From NCBI RefSeq assembly GCF_901709675.1, contig NC_051105.1:13686604-13750603 (forward strand): a DNA stretch of 64,000 nt, read 5' to 3'. Positions within the stretch are counted from its first letter, which is position 1. Every line of letters starts with the position of its first letter. This DNA is from Syngnathus acus (Eukaryota; Chordata; Actinopteri; Syngnathiformes; Syngnathidae). Positions 31,804 to 43,331 of this stretch are shown here, piece after piece. The notes beneath the pieces are model-generated. The model searched no databases. It worked only from the letters and a program-made list of their open reading frames with translations, and was not told the DNA's origin. The position numbers were made by a program, and so were the translations under genes.

Positions 31804-32481
31804 CCGTAGACATTAGACAAATGAGCTCAACATGAATGAGTACACAGCTTGATTTTCAAAATGAATGTCATTCATTGATTCAATTAAATGGAAGTTTGAC
31901 GAGACTTGTGTACCCAGTAGTAAACGTTCATGCAGAAACATGGAACATTGGCTCCATGGACCCCAAAAACTGTTAAATAATTGTTTCGAGCCACACATTT
32001 TTTACAATTAATTTTTGTTCTATTTTTGTCAGAAAGTAAGATGCAGCTAAATACGCATCTGATGGGCATCCATTACTTGGCATTATCTTCCGAAGACTAA
32101 GCCATTTTGACAAAAGAACATCATATCATTTCTTCCATGGCAGTACTGCTCTCTGAAGTGACGCGGCGTAAATAAAGCTTCCCATTGTGCACGTGCAAAA
32201 TATGCCCTCCAAAAGGGGCATGATTAAGTAAATCTAGTTGAATTACTTGAACTTGTACCACCCAAGTGACCATGTATAACACATAAATATGAGTACAGTT
32301 TGGACATCCCACCCACATAAACAATCGCAATTTAGCTGCTACTAAATAAATAGCTAGCCACCGAACCAAAGTAGCAATCAAAGGCGTCATCTTTTGAGTG
32401 TACATATTTGGAAGACGCAATGTTACCACCAAATGGATGATCATGACAAATATCATTACACATTAAAGGGGCATTCAACTA
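31804..32481. other. Intronic sequence, nothing recognised
   Basis: Contains the right TSD of the foldback MITE and otherwise unclassified AT-rich DNA. An open minus-strand frame (32121-32456) shows no recognisable protein. Confidence 0.35.
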
Positions 32482-32608
32482 CTGTATTTTCCGCACCATG
32501 AGGCGCTTTGGGTTAAAAGGCGCAGACTCAATTCTTGGGGCTTTTCTATATTTAATCCACACATAGGGCGCACCACATTATAGGGCGCATGCATGCCATG
32601 ATTTACGG
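32482..32608. mobile_element. Short pogo-like MITE
   Basis: 127 bp between TA dinucleotides. Begins CTGTATTTTCCGCACCATGA and ends CCATGATTTACGG. Internal GGCGCA repeats as in 46467-49910. Confidence 0.65.
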
Positions 32609-32653
32609 TAAACAAATAAACATAACGGGAGCAAGACAGTGAGTTTGGTTGTA

Positions 32654-32980
32654 CAGTGGAACCTCAGTTTTCGAACGTCCCGGTTCTCAAACAAATCGCT
32701 ATTCAAACCAAAAATTCGAGATTTTCGTGAGATGAGCCGAGAGGACCCGCATGCCAACTGACTCGTTCGTTATTACGTTCTCGTTACTCTAAAACACAAA
32801 GACGCTCCTAAAGCAATGCGACACTGAGCACCCGGCGCGGTGCAGTTGCGGTGCAGTTGCGCGGTCGGCAATGCGCTACGGTTGCGCGTTCGGCGGCGGG
32901 CTGCAGTTGCAGTTGGACAAAAATGTGCAAATGAAAAAATGCTTCAAAGCGCGTTTTTTTTTTTGGCTTGGAACGGATTA
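32654..32980 (+). mobile_element. Truncated Tigger-like element
   Basis: Left end CAGTGGAACCTCAGTTTTCG after TA. Carries the GC-rich core (GTTGCGCGGTCGG, CGCTACGGTTGCGCG). It breaks at GGAACGGATTA where a LINE tail follows. Confidence 0.78.
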
Positions 32981-33283
32981 AGTATACTTCCTGCGTAGCG
33001 TCCTGTTCTTTGCGCTATGCTTACTGTCTGCTGTATGCGCACTGGCTCAGTTTTGCTCCTCTTATTTATTGGGTTTATTGGGTTGTTGGTTTATTATTTA
33101 TTCATCGCTCATTTTATTTATTTATTATTTTTTATTTATTATTTATTGTTTGTGCCTTCTTGTTTTTATTTTGTGTCGTCTACTTGTATGTCTCGTCACC
33201 GTGGGATAGAGGAAACGGAATTTCGGTTTCTTTGTGTGTCTTGACATATGAAGGATTGACAATAAAGCTGACTTTGACTTTGA
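32981..33283 (+). mobile_element. LINE 3' tail, 5'-truncated
   Basis: Ends CGTCACCGTGGGATAGAGG, TTGACAATAAAGCTGACTTTG, then (ACTTTG)n. Same family as 22592-23300 and 51811-52370. Non-coding; inserted at the broken Tigger end. Confidence 0.78.
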
Positions 33284-33354
33284 TACACACATATACACAT
33301 ATACACACGTATACACATATACATATATACATATACATATATACATATACATAT

Positions 33355-33387
<33 letters not shown>

Positions 33388-33416
33388 CATATACATATAC
33401 ATATATACATATATAC

Positions 33417-33447
<31 letters not shown>

Positions 33448-33500
33448 CATATACATATATACATATACATATATACATATACATATATACATATACATAC
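33284..33500. repeat. (TATACA)n-type microsatellite
   Basis: Alternating ATACACAT and ACATATAT units. Open frames rich in Tyr/Ile/Met on both strands are repeat artefacts. The array resumes at 34267-34370 after a hAT insertion. Confidence 0.95.
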
Positions 33501-34266
33501 TAGGGGTGTAAATCGCGGGTTTTGTCACGATACGATATCATATCGATACAAAGGACCACGATACGATTATTGCCGATATCTTAAAGCCTGCTGTGATTCA
33601 TTCACGATACATCACGATATAGTGCTCCACGATCGATATTTTTATTTATTTTTTTAAAATAAAAAATATAGAACAATATCCTGATTTATAACAATTCATA
33701 CGCAAAATCAACAAGGTACTGCAAACTCTTTATTTAGGAAATTACAAGAGTATTGTAGTATACAAAGTGCTTATTTTAACACTGAACTTTATCAAATTCC
33801 TATATTTTTTCTCATATAAGTAAAGAAAAATGAATATTCTTTCTTTTTTTGTAATACCATTAACTTTAAAGTGCATTACTGAACTATTTATTTACAATCA
33901 TTTTAATTGTCCGTTGAGCCATCTTTTCTTTGGAATCCAAAGTGCTTCCAAACGAATGACTTGAAGCCCAAAGGGGAGCGAATTTCCTCGTTTTCTTGGA
34001 CACTAGCCATAGCACCAGCCCAGGAGCCGCGTAGTTGTCGGCTCCCCTTTCACGTGCCTGCTCTGCTCACAACACAGCACGCCGCGTACTGCTCCCGGAA
34101 AGAGGAAGCAAGCAACAATGAACTGGATTTCAAAATAAAGTCGCGTCTAATGTCCGAGGTCAAACACGGCGATATAAATCGATGTTTACGTTTAGCATCG
34201 ATGCCAATAAATCGTAGAGCATTATATCGATTAATCGATGTGTAACGATGAATCGTTACACCCCTA
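33501..34266. mobile_element. hAT element in the microsatellite, TSD ATACATAC
   Basis: Ends TAGGGGTGTAA and TTACACCCCTA, perfect inverted repeats. 8-bp flanks ATACATAC on both sides (less decisive because the flank is repetitive). Internal CGATACGATATCATATCGAT and ATCGATTAATCGATG palindromic motifs. Confidence 0.88.
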
Positions 34267-34370
34267 ATACATACATATATATACATATACATACGTATAT
34301 ACATATATACATACATACATATATATACATCCATATATATACATATATATATATATATATACTATATATA
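34267..34370. repeat. (TATACA)n microsatellite, right part
   Basis: Continuation of 33284-33500. The Tc1 element is inserted at its right margin (TA at 34369-34370). Confidence 0.92.
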
Positions 34371-34584
34371 CAGTGCCTTGCGAAAGTATTCGGCCCCCTT
34401 GAACTTTTCAACATTTCGCCACATTTCAGGCTTCAAACAAAGATATAAAATTTTAATTTTTTGTCAAGAATCAACAAGTGGGACACAATCGTGAAGTGGA
34501 ACGAAATTTATTGGATAATTTAAACTTTTTTAACAAATAAAAAACTGAAAAGTGGGGCGTGCAATATTATTCGGCCCCCTTGCG

Positions 34585-35604
34585 CTAATACTTTGTAGCG
34601 CCACCTTTTGCTGCAATTACAGCTGCAAGTCGCTTGGGGTATGTCTCTATCAGTTTTGCACATCGAGAGACTGGAATTCTTGCCCATTCTTCCTTGCAAA
34701 ACAGCTCGAGCTCAGTGAGGTTGGATGGAGAGCGTTTGTGAACAGCAGTCTTCAGCTCTTTCCACAGATTCTCGATTGGATTCAGGTCTGGACTTTGACT
34801 TGGCCATTCTAACACCTGGATCCGTCTATTTGTGAACCATTCCATTGTAGATTTGGCTTTATGTTTTGGATCATTGTCCTGTTGGAAGATAAATCTCCGT
34901 CTCAGTCTCAGGTCTTTTGCAGACTCCAACAGGTTTTCTTCCAGAATGGTCCTGTATTTGGCTCCATCCATCTTCCCATCAATTTTAGCCATCTTCCCTG
35001 TCCCTGCTGAAGAAAAGCAGGCCCAAACCATGATGCTGCCACCACCATGTTTGACAGTGGGGATGGTGTGTTCAGGGTGATGAGCTGTGTTGCTTTTACG
35101 CCAAACATATCGTTTTGCATTGTGGCCAAAAAGTTCGATTTTGGTTTCATCTGACCAGAGCACCTTCTTCCACATGTTTGGTGTGTCTCCCAGGTGGCTT
35201 GTGGCAAACTTTAAACGAGACTTTTTATGGATATCTTTGAGAAATGGCTTTCTTCTTGCCACTCTTCCATAAAGGCCAGATTTGTGCAGTGCACGACTGA
35301 TTGTTGTCCTATGGACAGACTCTCCCACCTCAGCTGTAGTTATCTGCAGTTCATCCAAAGTGATCATGGGACTCTTGGCTGCATCTCTGATCAGTCTTCT
35401 CCTTGTTTGAGATGAAAGTTTGGAGGGACGGCAGAGTCTTGGTAGATTTGCAGTGGTCTGATACTCCTTCCATTTCAATATAATTGCTTGCACAGTGCTC
35501 CTTGAGATGTTTAAAGCTTGGGAAATCTTTTTGTATCCAAATCCGGCTTTAAACTTCTCCACAACAGTATCTCGGACCTGCCTGGTGTGTTCCTTTGTCT
35601 TCAT
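34585..35604 (-). CDS. Tc1-like transposase, full-length open frame
   Basis: 339 residues, normal for Tc1 (~340). N-terminal paired-like DNA-binding region (two helix-turn-helix parts, residues ~1-115), with a CRPSKLS motif at ~58 where GRPR/GRPS is usual. Catalytic DD34E triad is visible: Asp152 in LWSDETKIE, Asp243 in IFQQDNDPKH, Glu278 in NPIENLW, exactly 34 residues between the last two. The glycine-rich HGGGSIMVWACF block (187-198) is present. Stop is just inside the left inverted repeat. Cut-and-paste transposition at TA is the known activity. No stop or frameshift, so recent activity is plausible; the Gly-to-Cys change in the GRPR-like motif might matter. The promoter side now carries a 3-kb LINE. 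Confidence 0.95.
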   Translation of the reverse strand: MKTKEHTRQVRDTVVEKFKAGFGYKKISQALNISRSTVQAIILKWKEYQTTANLPRLCRPSKLSSQTRRRLIRDAAKSPMITLDELQITTAEVGESVHRTTISRALHKSGLYGRVARRKPFLKDIHKKSRLKFATSHLGDTPNMWKKVLWSDETKIELFGHNAKRYVWRKSNTAHHPEHTIPTVKHGGGSIMVWACFSSAGTGKMAKIDGKMDGAKYRTILEENLLESAKDLRLRRRFIFQQDNDPKHKAKSTMEWFTNRRIQVLEWPSQSPDLNPIENLWKELKTAVHKRSPSNLTELELFCKEEWARIPVSRCAKLIETYPKRLAAVIAAKGGATKY

Positions 35605-35929
35605 GGTTCTCTCTGCGCTTTAAACAGAACCCTGAGACTATCAAAGAGCAGGTGCATTTATACGGAGACTTGATTACACACAGGAGCATTCTATTTATAG
35701 TCATCAGTCATTTAGGACAACATTGGATCACTCAAAGATCCTCACTGAACTTCTGGAGTGAGTTTGCTGCACTGAAAGTAAAGGGGCCGAATAATATTGC
35801 ACGCCCCACTTTTCAGTTTTTTATTTGTTAATAAAGTTTAAATTATCCAATAAATTTCGTTCCACTTCACGATTGTGTCCAACTTGTTGATTCTTGACAA
35901 AAAATTACAATTTTATATCTGTTTGAAGC

Positions 35930-38900
35930 TTTCCATGGGCTCACCACCTGTGGGAGGGGCCAAAGGGGTCGGGTGCATTGCAAGCTGGGCGGCGGCCAAA
36001 GGCAGGGACCTTGGCGGTCTGATCCCCGGCTGCAGAAGCTGGCTCTTGGGACATGGAATGTCACCTCTCTGGCTGGAAAGGAGCCCGAGCTGGTGTGCGA
36101 GGCAGAAAAGTTCCGACTAGATATAGTCGGACTTGCCTCCACGCACAGTTTGGGTTCCGGTACAAGCCCTCTCGAGAGGGGCTGGACTCTCCTCCACTCT
36201 GGAGTTGCCCACGGTGAGAGGCGTCGAGCAGGTGTGGGTATACTTATTGCCCCCCGGCTGGGCGCCTGCACATTGGGGTTCACCCCGGTGAACGAGAGGG
36301 TAGCCTCCCTCCGCCTTCGGGCTGACTGTTGTTTGTGTCTATGCACCAAACGGCAGCTCAGAGTACCCACCCTTTTTGGGGTCCCTGGAGGAAGTGCTGG
36401 AGGGCGCTCCTTCTGGGGACTCCATCGTTCTACTGGGTGACTTCAATGCTCACGTGGGCAATGACAGTGAGACCTGGAAGGGCGTGATTGGGAGGAACGG
36501 CCCCCCCGATCTGAACCCGAGCGGTGTTCTATTATTGGACTTCTGTGCTCGACACGGATTTTCTATAATGAACACCATGTTCAAACATAAGGGTGTCCAT
36601 GTGTGCACTTGGCACCAGGACACCCTAGGCCGCAGTTCGATGATCGACTTTGTAGTCGTGTCATCGGATTTGCGGCCGCATGTTTTGGACACTCGGGCGA
36701 AGAGAGGGGCGGAGCTGTCAACTGATCACCACCTGGTGGTGGGTTGGCTCCGATGGTGGGGGAAGATGCCGGTCCGACCTGGCAGACCCAAACGTTCTGT
36801 GAGGGTCTGCTGGGAACGTCTGGCGGAATCCCCTGTCAGGAAGAGCTTCAACTCCCACCTCCGGCAGAGCTTTTCCCACGTCCCGGGGGAGGCGGGGGAC
36901 ATTGAGTCCGAGTGGACCTTGTTCCGCGCCTCCATTGTTGAGGCGGCCGACCGGAGCTGTGGCCGTAAGGTCATTGGTGCCTGTCGTGGGGGCAATCCCC
37001 GAACCCGCTGGTGGACACCGGCGGTAAGGGATGCCGTCAAGCTGAAGAAGGAGTCCTATCGGGCCGTTTTGGCCTGCGGGACTCCGGAGGCAGCTGACAG
37101 GTACCGGATGGCCAAGCGGAACGCGGCTTCGGCGGTTGCTGAGGCAAAAACCCGGGCGAGTTTGGCGAGGCCATGGAGAATGACTTCCGGACGGCTTCGA
37201 GGAAATTCTGGTCCACCATCCGGCGTCTCAGGAGGGGGAAGCAGTGCAACGTCAACACTGTTTACAGTGGAGATGGCGTGCTGCTGACCTCGACTCGGGA
37301 CGTCGTGTGTCGGTGGGGAGAATACTTCGAAGACCTCCTCAATTCCACCGACACGCCTTCCATTGTGGAAGCAGGGCCTGGGAACTCTGAGGCGGACTCT
37401 CCAATCTCTGGGGTCGAAGTCACTGAGGTAGTTAAAAAACTCCTCGGTGGCAAGGCCCCGGGGGTGGATGAGATCCGCCCGGATTTCTTAAGGGCTCTGG
37501 ATGTTGTGGGGCTGTCATGGCTGACACGTCTCTACGGCATCGCGTGGACATCGGGGACAGTGCCTCTGGATTGGCAGACTGGGGTGGTGGTTCCCCTCTT
37601 TAAGAAGGGGGACCGGAGGGTGTGTTCCAATTACAGGGGAATTACACTCCTCAGCCTCCCTGGTAAGGTCTATTCAGGGGTGCTGGAGAGGAGGGTCCGT
37701 CGGGAGGTCGAACCTCGGATTCAGGAGGGACAGTGTGGCTTTCGTCCTGGCCGTGGAACAGTGGACCAGCTCTTCACCCTCAGCAGGATCCTCGAGGGTG
37801 CATGGGAGTTCGCCCAACCAGTCCACATGTGTTTTGTGGACTTGGAGAAGGCGTTCGACCGTGTCCCTCGGGAGGTTCTGTGGGGGGTGCTTCGGGAGTA
37901 CGGGGTACCGAGCCAACTGATAAGGGCGGTTCGGTCCCTGTATCACCGATGCCAGAGTTCGGTCCGCATTTCCGGCAGTAAGTCGGATTCGTTCCCAGTG
38001 AGGGTTGGACTCCGCCAAGGCTGCCCTTTGTCACCGATTCTGTTCATAATTTTTATGGACAGAATTTCTAGGCGCAGCCGAGGCGTTGAGGGTGTCCGGT
38101 TTGGGGACCTCGGCATCGCGTCTCTGCTTTTTGCAGACGACGTGGTGCTGTTGGCTTCTTCAGGCCGTGATCTCCAGCTCTCACTGGAGTGGTTCGCAGC
38201 CGAGTGTGAAGCAGTCGGGATGAGGGTCAGCACCTCCAAATCCGAGTCCATGGTCCTCGATCGGAAAAGGGTGGAATGCCCTCTCCGGATCGGGGATGAG
38301 ATCCTGCCCCAAGTGGAGGAGTTTAAGTATCTTGGGGTCTTGTTCACGAGTGAGGGGAGGATGGAGCGCGAGATCGACAGGCGGATCGGTGCAGCTTCGG
38401 CAGTAATGCGGACTCTGTACCGGTCCGTCGTGGTAAAGAGAGAGCTGAGCCAAAAGGCAAAGCTCTCAATTTACCGGTCGATTTACGCTCCTACCCTCAC
38501 CTATGGTCACGAGCTATGGGTCGTGACCGAAAGAACGAGATCCCGGATACAAGCGGCCGAAATGAGTTTTCTCCGCAGGATGTCCGGGCTCTCCCTTAGA
38601 GATAGGGTGAGAAGTTCGGTCATCCGGGAGAGACTCTGAGTAGAGTCGCTACTCCTCCACGTTGAGAGGAGCCAGATGAGGTGGCTCGGGCATCTCATCA
38701 GGATGCCTCCTGGACGCCTCCCTGGGGAGGTGTTCCGGGCATGTCCCACCGGTAGGAGACCCCGGGGACGACCCAGGACGCGCTGGAGAGACTATGTCTC
38801 TCGGCTGGCCTGGGAACGCCTTGGGATCCCCCGGGATGAGCTAGATGAAGTGGCTGGGGAGAGGGAAGTCTGGGAGTCCCTCCTGAAGCTGCTGCCCCCG

Positions 38901-38941
38901 CGACCCGACCCCGGATAAGCGGAAGATGGATGGATGGATGG
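35930..38941 (+). mobile_element. RTE/Rex3-like LINE, 5'-truncated, TSD ATATCTGTTTGAAGC
   Basis: 3012 bp. The 15 bases at 35915-35929 recur at 38942-38956, and Tc1 sequence resumes in register after them. The 3' end is (GATG)n-like GGATGGATGGATGG, typical of RTE-clade LINEs. The related copy at 54172-57571 extends about 330 bp further 5'. Confidence 0.93.
35973..38920 (+). pseudogene. RTE-like ORF: endonuclease and reverse transcriptase, frameshifted
   Basis: Three frames in order. 35973-36440: endonuclease start (LGTWNVTSLAGKEPELV), with a ~14-bp deletion near 36320 relative to the other copy. 36376-37287: endonuclease end ([13 protein letters not shown], then STDHHLVV) and linker. 37173-38639: reverse transcriptase (GKAPGVDEIRP, FKKGDRRVCSNYRGI, QCGFRPGRGTVDQ, CFVDLEKAFDRVPRE, GLRQGCPLSPILF, SLLFADDVVLLAS with FADD). 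A TGA at 38637 (in CTCTGAGTAG, probably from CGA) separates the C-terminal thumb-like part, which continues in frame to about 38918 (MRWLGHLIRMPPGRLP...LPPRPDPG). Non-functional because of two frameshifts and one stop; the RT core itself is open for 488 codons. Confidence 0.92.
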
Positions 38942-39031
38942 ATATCTGTTTGAAGCCTGAAATGTGGCGAAATTTTGAAAAGTTCAAGGGGGCCGAATAC
39001 TTTCGCAAGGCACTGTATATATTTACATATA

Positions 39032-39032
39032 T

Positions 39033-39113
<81 letters not shown>

Positions 39114-39114
39114 G
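39032..39114. repeat. (GATA)n microsatellite
   Basis: About 20 uninterrupted GATA units following the right end of the Tc1 element. The Tyr-Leu-Ser-Ile frame on the minus strand is an artefact. Confidence 0.98.
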
Positions 39115-39511
39115 TCAAGTAACATGGTGGATGGGGAAAACAGATGGTGCAAAAAGTGAGTATTGGATTGTTCCCAGGAATAAATTTTAGCAGCAGATGG
39201 TGCAAAATTTGAATTGAGAGTTATTGGGTAAATTGGCATTGCTGGAATTCCAAATTTTTCCCAAGAGATGGTGCCAAACCGTTACATGAGACCAGAAGGG
39301 GAGTCGGGCAAAACAAGCTGAACTAGCAAAAATAGGGATAAACAGAATAACGCGGGGTCGGTTTTGGGTCCCACATGGAAGCACAAATGTTTGGATTTTT
39401 GATTTTATTTTATTTCTTTGCTTGGCTAAATATATTGAGTAACAGCTTAAAGCAATATTATCACATCATTGGACCAAGGTGCCCACTACTATGAATATGG
39501 TGGTGTGTTAA

Positions 39512-39705
39512 AAAATGTTTAGAAGGTTGATTCAAAAGTTATGACATGTGTCAATCAGTAAGAAATGTTTAAAAGGTTGATTCAAAAGTAATGACATGTT
39601 AATCAGTAAAAAAATGTTTAAAAGTTTGATTCAAAAGTTATGACGTGTTAATCAGTAAGAAATATTCAAAAAGGTTAATTCAGAAGTCTTGAGATGTTTC
39701 AATCA
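39512..39705. repeat. ~48-bp tandem repeat, four units
   Basis: Units of the form AATGTTTAAAAGGTTGATTC, AAAAGTTATGACATGTTAATCAGTAAG, diverging toward the right. Confidence 0.85.
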
Positions 39706-39959
39706 GTATAATCAAGGTTTCATGATTTTATGTTTTGTTGACATGTAACATTGAAGTGTTATTTTCATAAAAAGGTATGTGAAGAATTCAAAAGAGGAAT
39801 TGGGAGGCTTACCAGGGTGTTGGCTGTATTTTTGGTGGAAAATAGTGCGTGGGAAAAATGAAAAAGCGGAAACAGCTGCCAAGGGGCAGTAGTCTTGCTT
39901 AGCGTGGGAAAGGGCGCGGATTGCGCAATAAAGATGCTGAGGTTCACAGCTGAGGGGCA

Positions 39960-40350
39960 AAAGGGCAATCAGCTGAGATTGGGCAATCCTATGCTATACA
40001 AAGTATAGGTGCCAGTAAAGGGGGGGCAGTGAGGCCTATAAAAAAGCCGCCGCAGGCAACCACGGGGCTTCTCTCTCCCGAAGAGCATTAATACGTGAAG
40101 AAGCCCGCAAGAGTTCCAAGACTTTTTTCAAGCCTCAGGAATCTTAGTGTGAGACGAAAGATCGCTTGCTTGGATTAACTTGGATTTACTCAAAGAATTG
40201 GACTTGACGACATTTTATGAGGAACTAGGTGAGGGGAACGGCTTTTTCTGTGTTTACACGAGGGGGAGGCCAACCTATTTCCCAAATTTGAATTTTAGAA
40301 ATAAAAGCGAACTGATCACTCGACTTTATTTCCACCAAAACTAGCACACA
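39960..40350 (+). promoter_or_regulatory. LTR-like promoter segment (TATA box, poly(A) signal)
   Basis: A clear TATAAAAAA at 40037-40045 is followed about 260 bp later by AATAAA at 40300-40305, spacing like the R region of an LTR. No matched TG...CA ends or target duplication were found and no retroelement genes adjoin, so it may be a solo LTR or an unrelated promoter. Confidence 0.4.
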
Positions 40351-40556
40351 AATGGTAGCTACCTTTTCCTACTTTTCTGATTTATGTTTATAATCAAAAG
40401 GACTCCGGGACTGAATGATTTCATTTGCACGGGTATCAGTGAGTGAAATTGTTCAAGTTGTTGAAAGAATTAAGATTTGTAATTCTATTTCATGCGTCTT
40501 CAATAAATGTGGCTTGTATAATAATTTAATTCGTTGTGCGCTAATTTGTATGGTAT

Positions 40557-43331
40557 ATGATGGCGCCGCGGATGGCAGCCACGGTGAGTCGCTCTCTGTT
40601 TCTTTGTCTTGTTTTGTGTGTTTTCTGTGCCCTCTGCTGTCCATCCCGGATCACTTTTACCAGAGAAGCGCTGTTAAACATCGGACAGTCTTCTTCTGGT
40701 ATTTTCTCTCCTGTTCTCTCTGATTCAGACTGTTTGTCGGAGATTCTAGCCGGAGCGGCGGTGCTATACAAGCTAGCGCGAAGACGGCGGCGCGGAAAAC
40801 GAGCCGGAGCACTCGTAAAGCTGAGGCAGAGAGGGTTCCGTTCTGCCCTACCGTCAATTCATCTGGCGAATGTCCGCTCCCTGGCGAACAAGATGGACGA
40901 ACTGCTGCTCCTCACTTCAAGGAACACGGACTTCAGCAGATCCGCCGCGCTGTGCTTTGTTGAAACGTGGCTCAGCGAACGAACCCCCCACCACGCCGTG
41001 GAGTCAGCGGGGTTTCGGCTAACGCGGGCAGATCGCAGCGCGGAGCTCTCCGGAAAATCAAAGGGAGGTGGTCTCTGTTTCTACATTAATGAACGTTGGT
41101 GTACTGATGTCACGGTGTTGAAAGAGTTTTGCAGCCCTCTCCTAGAAACACTTTTCATAAACCGCCGGCCGTTCTATTCACCACGGGAGTTCTCCTCGAT
41201 CGTTCAAGCAGACCAGAAACACACTGAACCGAGAGGTCAGGAAAGCCAGGAGGTGTTACGGAGAGAGCCTGAAGAGACACCTCTCTGCCAATCCTGATCC
41301 CTCAACAGTGTGGAAAGGTCTGCAGAGCATCACGGGCTTCAAGAAACGAACCCCCCGTCCTGTGGAGAGCCCAAGGCTTGCTAACCAGCTAAACAGGTTC
41401 TACTGCAGGTTTGATCGGTCCTCCCACACAACGGGACTTCCTGCAGCACAATCTACATACTCACCTCTCCCCACAACTGCTCTGTCCACACCTCTATCAA
41501 CGTTGTCACCCACTCTCTCTCTTGCAGAGGCCGCGCCCGCACTCCAGATCCGCGAGGAGGAAGTGCGCCAGATGTTCCGGAGACAAAAGACCAGGAAGGC
41601 ACCGGGCCCAGACGGCGTGTCACCTTCCTGCTTGAAAGTCTGCGCTGAGCAGCTGGCGCCCACCTTTGCACGGATCTTCAACCGTTCTCTGGAGCTGTGT
41701 GAGGTGCCCTCGTGCTTCAAGAGCTCCACCTTCGTTCCAGTGGCCAAGAAGCCCACCATCACAGGTTTGAATGACTATAGACCTGTTGCACTGACATCTG
41801 TGGTCATGAAATCTTTCGAGAGGTTAGTGCTGAACCACCTGAAGGATGTCACGGGCCCCCTGCTTGACCCCCTCCAGTTTGCCTACCGGGCAAACAGGTT
41901 GGTGGATGATGCAGTCAATGTGGGACTGCACTACATCCTGCACCACCTGGACACCCCAGGAACGTACGCCAGGATCCTGTTTGTGGACTTCAGCTCGGTG
42001 TTCAACACCATCGCTCCTGACATCTTCCAACAGAAGCTCATCCAGCTTGCAGTGCCTGCCTCCACCTGTCAGTGGATCACCAGCTTCCTGACCAACAGGA
42101 GACAGCGTGTGAGGCTGGGGGGCGTCACCCACGATGCACCACCGAGAGGCATCGCAGGTCCTTCCTCCCTGCTGCCATCAGACTATACAACCAGGCTAAA
42201 TCACTGTAGCTAACGGACAATAATTACGTGCAATAATAACGTGCAATAACCGTGTGTAGTCATATGTGCAATATCTGTCTACCTCATACTCTTTCTACCT
42301 GCTTTTGCACAGTTTTTCCTTCCCTTGCACTATTTTTCTTTATCTAATAATTTCTTATCTCCACTGTATATTGTGTATACTGTGTAAAAGTGTATTGTGT
42401 ACATACTGTCCATATTTTTTTTAACTATATATATCTTTACTTTTTTAAATCTTTTACCCCCTTCCCTGCATGCGTGTGTGCATGTATGTTAAGTGTACTG
42501 CTGCTTACACAGGAGTTTCCCCATTGAGGGAATAATAAAGGACTATCTTATCTCTTATCTTATCTGACACCCGGACAACCAATACTGGAGCCCCTCAGGG
42601 GGGCGTCCTCTCCCCACTGCTCTTCTCTCTCTACACCAACGATTTCTCCTCAGGTGACTCTCCTGAAGTATGCAGACGACACCACTCTCATCGGACTGAT
42701 CCAGGACGGTGATGAGACTGCGTACAGACGGGAGGTGGAGCGGCTGGTCCATTGGTGCAGCCAAAACCACCTGGAGCTGAACCCGCTCAAGACCGTGGAG
42801 ATGACAGTGGACTTCAGGCGAGACCCTTCACCACCTTTACCCCTCACTATCCGCAGTAATACTATTCTCTCCACGGACACCTTCAAGTTCCTGGGAACCA
42901 CAATCTCTCGGGACCTGAAATGGACCGGCCACATAGACTCTGTCCGGAAGAAGGCCCAGCAGAGTGTACTTCCTGAGACAGCTCAAGAAGTTCAACCTGC
43001 CGCGAGAGCTTCTGAAGACCTTCTACACTGCCATCATCCAGTCTGTCCTCTGCACCTCCATCACTGTCTGGTTTGGATCGGCCTCCAAACAAGACAAGCA
43101 CAGACTGCAACGGACAATCAGGACTGCAGAAAGATAATTGGAATCAACCTCCCATCTATCCAAGACTTGTACCTCTCCAGGACCAGGAAACGTGCAAGGA
43201 ACATCTCTACAGACCCTTCTCACCCAGGTTGCAGTCTGTTTGAACTACTCCCCTCCGGACGGCGTTATAGAGCTCGGTACGCCAAACCAGCAGACACAGA
43301 GACAGCTTCTTCCCCCAGGCTGTTGCTCTGA
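40557..43331 (+). pseudogene. CR1/L2/Rex1-like LINE ORF remnants (N-terminus, endonuclease start, RT)
   Basis: 40557-41297: 246 codons from MMAPRMAATVSRSLFLCL through KLRQRGFRSALPSIHLANV and GGGLCFYINERWCTDV, truncated at the middle of the endonuclease. 41308-42213: 301 codons, RT part with RKAPGPDGVSPSC, GLNDYRPVALTSV, DPLQFAYRANRL, FVDFSSVFNTIAPD and RRQRVRLGGV, ending in the inserted LINE. 42654-43331: TLLKYADDTTLIGL with YADD, and C-terminal parts interrupted near 42965 by a small deletion. Known role: target-primed reverse transcription. Not functional. Confidence 0.88.
42148..42566 (+). mobile_element. Other LINE 3' tail inserted in the LINE copy, (TATCT)n tail
   Basis: Interrupts the RT between GAGAGGCATC and GACACCCGGACAACC. 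It reads as a short ORF end (SSLLPSDYTTRLNHCS), a 3' UTR with TTGTGTACATACTG, and AATAATAAAGGACTATCTTATC with TATCT repeats. A 5'-truncated insertion of an unrelated LINE or its SINE partner. Confidence 0.72.

Larger units (their letters stand above)
34371..39015 (-). mobile_element. Tc1-like transposon with intact transposase ORF, interrupted by an RTE LINE
   Basis: Ends CAGTGCCTTGCGAAAGTATT and AATACTTTCGCAAGGCACTG, exact inverses, with TA outside (34369-34370, 39016-39017). The inverted repeats run for about 210 bp. Removing the LINE (35930-38941) and one 15-bp TSD leaves 1618 bp, the usual Tc1 length. The transposase lies on the minus strand and is unbroken. The LINE lies between the transposase start and the right inverted repeat. 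Confidence 0.96.

Noticed and set aside
33143-33657. Long Tyr/Ile-rich open frames on both strands
   Set aside because: They are translations of the (TATACA)n microsatellite; no start, domain or neighbouring exon supports them.
38841-39239. Minus-strand frame with a YLSI repeat
   Set aside because: Translation of the (GATA)n microsatellite.
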